NCBI GenBank assembly: GCA_045595285.1
Contig: JAZOAC010000124.1
Location: 1 to 16,040, forward strand
Source of the DNA: UBA1731 sp045595285
GTDB lineage: Bacteria > Verrucomicrobiota > Kiritimatiellia > RFP12 > UBA1067
DNA length: 16,040 nucleotides
Direction: 5' to 3'
Under the pieces are notes generated by a model. That model worked only from the letters and a program-made list of their open reading frames with translations, did not search any database and was not told where the DNA came from. Position numbers and translations under genes: made by a program. This document shows positions 13,786-16,040 of this stretch, in pieces (position 1 is the stretch's first letter; the number at the start of each line of letters is the position of its first letter).

Positions 13786-13962
13786 CCACAAATCTGCACT
13801 CATCCACACAAATCAATGAGGCACTTGCAAAACCAGGGAGGGGCAACGTCCTCGTTGTCCGCGCAACGGCGAATCGCGGGCAGCGGGGACGCTGCCCCTC
13901 CCGAATTTGCAGGGTTTTGCAAGTACCTCCAATCTGTGAGGATCTGTGCGGATTTGTGGACT
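13783..13962. repeat. 180-bp nested palindrome (foldback), copy 2
   Basis: Three concentric inverted segments share one centre. The outer is agtccacaaatctgcac (13783-13799) with its near-complement ending at 13962. The middle is gaggcacttgcaaaacc (13818-13834) against 13912-13929. The inner 27-bp stem (13836-13862 with 13876-13902) pairs 26 of 27 positions if G-T pairs are allowed, around a 13-nt loop. The core matches the palindrome at 13052-13105. It sits between two convergent genes and could act as a bidirectional terminator, a foldback element or a structured RNA. Confidence 0.9.
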
Positions 13963-13970
13963 CAAGCAAA

Positions 13971-13995
13971 CCTTTGCGCCCTTTGCGACTTTGCG
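13971..13995. repeat. TTTGCG short repeat, three copies
   Basis: CTTTGCG occurs three times at 8- to 9-bp spacing (cctttgcg, ccctttgcg, actttgcg), followed by ttaaaaaag. The rest of 13996-14045 shows no feature. Confidence 0.8.
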
Positions 13996-14045
13996 TTAAA
14001 AAAGATTCGTCAACTTCTACACGGTTTCATATTACACCACCCACA

Positions 14046-15470
14046 TCACTTAGCAAAGTAGCCGCCGTTCTTGGGCGCACCACGAAATTCAATCTTACCA
14101 TTATCCTTCAAGCCCTTAAGGAATCTGGAAATCGTAGGGATGCTCTTACCGGCAAGTGCAGCAAGGTCTTTAGAGCGCAATCCGGGGTTCTTTTCCACCA
14201 GCGACAACACTTCTGCGGCAAAATTTACTCTATCATTTACTCTATCATTTACTCTATCATTTACTCTATCATTTACTCTATCATTTACTCTATCATTTAC
14301 TCTATCATCTTTTTTCGCAGACGACTTACTTTTCGGCATTGCGTCAGTAGTAGTCTCATTTTGCGGTCGCATGATCGTAAGTTTGACGCCTCCACAAAAA
14401 GCTTCGATTTTCGGAGCCGGAAGGTTCGCTTCCGCCAACGCATCACGAATCTTGTCTATTCCACGTCCCCATGATTCAATAAAACCTGCACGATAAAACA
14501 CTGCGGCAATGTTCTTATTCCGAGGACGCGAGGAATGAACCCCCATCAAGGTTTTGACCGTATATCCATCAGGCAGATTACCTTCGTTCCACAAGACAAT
14601 CCGGTCATCGTATACTTTCAGCTGGATATGCACACCGGTATAATCTTTGTGAATGATGCTGTTGAAGATTGCTTCACGAAGCGCCGATTCGGGAATCTCC
14701 AACTGTTCTATGCGCTGCAATCCCTCATAATGAATGGGAGAAGTAAGATATTTTGCCTTCAATATATCCATGACCCTGTCAGTCATCTGAAGGATGTTCC
14801 CCTCGACCGAATCCTGAATAATAAGATCAGATTCACGCCGCCCGAAGCGCCCGATTCTGAACTCCACACAAGGGAAAAACTTGAGCGGTCTTTTACCGAA
14901 AAGCAAAAGCGCGGCATTTTTGAGTCCACCAGCGCTATCTATCAAACCGAGAGACTCCAACACCTGTTCAACTTTCGTACTGTTCGTTTTAACATCTATG
15001 CGATGTGCAAGCTTTGCTTTTTCAATGAAGTAGCGGATAGCGGTGCGGTCAATATCCTTTAAAGTCGCATAATCATTTTTGATGTCATCCCAGGAACGTC
15101 CAAGCTTCTTCAAAATGAATTGCTGTAGCGCAACACCCGTCAACTCCTGTTTGGTCGTGCCGGAACGGTAATAGCAAACGCCATGATAAAGTATCGGAAC
15201 AGAACTGGGCGAAACAACAATCTCAATAATCTCAACACCGTTTTTATCAACCAAATTCACATCTGGAACAATGCCTAGCAATGACACAATCTTATTTGGA
15301 ATATCTTCCATCAGACGCTTCCCGTTTTCGACACCAACAGCCTTCCCGGAATCATCTACGCCGACAAGAAGCATTCCACCTTTTGCATTGGCAAATCCAC
15401 AAATCTCTTTCAAGAATTCATCGCGCCACGACTGTTTGAATTCAACATTCTGCGTTTCTTTCCGTTTCAT
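14046..15470 (-). CDS. Schlafen AlbA_2 domain/ATPase-like transcriptional regulator
   Basis: A 474-residue protein of the widespread 'AlbA_2 plus RecG-like C-terminal ATPase' family, usually annotated as an ATP-binding or putative DNA-binding protein. Residues 7-120 form the Schlafen/AlbA_2 domain: 'ETQNVEFKQSW' (5-15), 'NAKGGMLLVGVDDSG' (28-42). Residues about 255-345 form the GHKL/HATPase_c_4-like part: 'ESALREAIFNSIIHKDYT' (261-278), 'IVLWNEGNLPDG' (291-302), 'GFIESWGRGIDKI' (329-341). Seven DRVN repeats fill the linker (389-416), and a C-terminal winged HTH follows (417-474; 'LRSKDLAALAGKSIPTISRF'). The start at 15470 is set by GAAGGA seven bases upstream; upstream in-frame ATG 15551 lacks a site. 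Some relatives are linked to phage defence or gene regulation; the target here is unknown. It is convergent with the HU-like gene. Confidence 0.85.
   Translation of the reverse strand: MKRKETQNVEFKQSWRDEFLKEICGFANAKGGMLLVGVDDSGKAVGVENGKRLMEDIPNKIVSLLGIVPDVNLVDKNGVEIIEIVVSPSSVPILYHGVCYYRSGTTKQELTGVALQQFILKKLGRSWDDIKNDYATLKDIDRTAIRYFIEKAKLAHRIDVKTNSTKVEQVLESLGLIDSAGGLKNAALLLFGKRPLKFFPCVEFRIGRFGRRESDLIIQDSVEGNILQMTDRVMDILKAKYLTSPIHYEGLQRIEQLEIPESALREAIFNSIIHKDYTGVHIQLKVYDDRIVLWNEGNLPDGYTVKTLMGVHSSRPRNKNIAAVFYRAGFIESWGRGIDKIRDALAEANLPAPKIEAFCGGVKLTIMRPQNETTTDAMPKSKSSAKKDDRVNDRVNDRVNDRVNDRVNDRVNDRVNFAAEVLSLVEKNPGLRSKDLAALAGKSIPTISRFLKGLKDNGKIEFRGAPKNGGYFAK
14223..14306 (-). repeat. Seven perfect 12-bp repeats encoding DRVN
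   Basis: The unit atttactctatc (plus strand) occurs seven times without a mismatch, encoding DRVN seven times in the linker of the AlbA_2 protein. Exact DNA identity points to recent expansion by slippage. Since the unit is 12 bp, changes in copy number keep the frame. Confidence 0.97.
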
Positions 15471-15587
15471 AAATACGTCCTTCTCATTAAAATACACTTT
15501 GGAACAACAATCGGCATATGGCGGCCGCCTTCGCGCCGCCTGCGACTTCAATCTCTTTTTTGTTCCACGGTTTCATCTTCGCTTAGA

Positions 15588-15618
15588 ATTATACCAAAAT
15601 CCACGCTTTGAAATGCAA
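15588..15618 (-). promoter_or_regulatory. Promoter of the AlbA_2 gene
   Basis: On the minus strand TATAAT (15593-15588) is preceded by TGg, forming an extended -10. TTGCAT (15618-15613) could serve as -35 with a 19-bp spacer. Transcription would begin near 15581, giving a leader of about 110 nt before the start codon at 15470. Confidence 0.6.
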
Positions 15619-15793
15619 AACAATAAAGTCGCTTATAAAAACACCCTAATCATCTTGAAACATCAACTAAGGCTTCAACATTCGCGACAAAATCATAAAA
15701 AACGCCTCGCAAGCTATTGAACAGTACGGAGAACCAAAAACCGTACAAAACATGCGGGGCGCACTCAACCATCCAACCCGAAAGGACAGGGGC

Positions 15794-15883
15794 ATGAACA
15801 GTGATGCGAATTATATCTTTCGTTCCTGTGACGGAACGGTCGAAGTTACATCTCCACCGGATTTAAACGCTCGTGCCGCGTGA
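15794..15883 (+). CDS. Possible tiny open frame, unknown
   Basis: A 29-codon frame starts at an ATG preceded by AAAGGA with a 7-nt spacer. The same frame stays open back to 15671 (71 codons in all; another in-frame ATG is at 15752), so this may be a short protein or the end of a broken gene. A GC-rich hairpin 27 bp downstream supports a transcript ending here. No family recognised. The upstream part overlaps the AlbA_2 promoter on the other strand. Confidence 0.25.
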   Translation: MNSDANYIFRSCDGTVEVTSPPDLNARAA

Positions 15884-15910
15884 ATTCGCAATCAATTCCA
15901 AAATCGAGTA

Positions 15911-15928
15911 GGGGGAGTTTTCTCCCCC
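15911..15928. terminator. GC hairpin, possible terminator
   Basis: GGGGGAG (15911-15917) and CTCCCCC (15922-15928) pair perfectly around TTTT. The bases after it are not T-rich, so it may be a weak terminator or an RNA-stabilising hairpin. Confidence 0.5.
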
Positions 15929-16040
15929 TCTCACACCACGGAGCGTGCCTTTTATGGCACTGCGCGGTTTCAACTTTTCGGTAGTGCAAACGGTATCAAG
16001 CCAAGATTCCTGAACCATTCGTTTCCCATGGCTTTGTTGG
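15929..16040. other. Right edge, nothing assignable
   Basis: A weak hairpin GTGCC/GGCAC (15945-15949 with 15956-15960) is the only structure. Short open frames run off the window edge on both strands, and none can be judged at this length. Confidence 0.4.

Noticed and set aside
11680..14045. Retron or diversity-generating retroelement, suggested by structured non-coding DNA
   Set aside because: No reverse transcriptase or template/variable repeat pair is encoded in the window.
15471..15551. 27-residue N-terminal extension of the AlbA_2 protein
   Set aside because: The upstream ATG lacks a ribosome-binding site and the added residues do not resemble the family; ATG 15470 has GAAGGA at good spacing.

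Overview
The window reads as a carbohydrate-degradation locus followed by a repeat-rich accessory region. It probably comes from an anaerobic PVC-superphylum bacterium (Kiritimatiellota, Lentisphaerota or a relative). That assignment is inference. It rests on a XylR-type regulator paired with secreted glycoside hydrolases and a large exported beta-rich protein, an oxygen-sensitive glycyl radical enzyme, and a style of repeat-laden intergenic DNA. No rRNA, tRNA or marker gene is present to confirm it.

Region 1 (1-10.8 kb). A LacI-like/AraC fusion regulator (minus strand, 477-1649) is divergent from a four-gene operon on the plus strand. A perfect 18-bp direct repeat (23-bp period) in the divergent intergenic space is its likely operator. 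The operon encodes an exported protein made of two homologous halves (1788-4067), a GH28/pectate-lyase-like beta-helix protein (4087-5418), a divergent glycyl radical enzyme (5478-7895) and a GH92 alpha-mannosidase-type hydrolase with an unusual N-terminal extension (7948-10548). The set suggests import and breakdown of a complex pectic or mannose-containing glycan, with the radical enzyme acting on a product. No cognate radical-SAM activase, transporter or SusCD pair is in the window.

Region 2 (10.75-14.05 kb). Three consecutive terminator-type hairpins close the operon. A different kind of DNA follows, with small genes and very dense repeats. Two small overlapping genes (10934-11395, 11392-11679; the second has a sigma-region-4-like helix-turn-helix) are followed by about 1 kb of non-coding DNA. 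That stretch holds nested inverted repeats, a 157-bp-period direct duplication, a 48-bp tandem repeat and a long-range inverted repeat. Next come a small lipoprotein-like gene (12715-12987) and a HU-like gene (13291-13734). Each of these two is followed by a 7-bp-period array and then a related GC-rich palindrome; the second palindrome is a 180-bp nested foldback. A 22-bp-period iteron-like array precedes the HU-like gene. I see no integrase, transposase or reverse transcriptase, so 'uncharacterised element' is as far as the evidence goes.

Region 3 (14.05-16.04 kb). A convergent minus-strand gene (14046-15470) encodes a Schlafen/AlbA_2 plus GHKL-ATPase-like regulator with a perfect seven-copy DRVN repeat in its linker, and an extended -10 promoter lies upstream. 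The right edge holds a tiny open frame ending before a GC hairpin, and otherwise nothing I can name.
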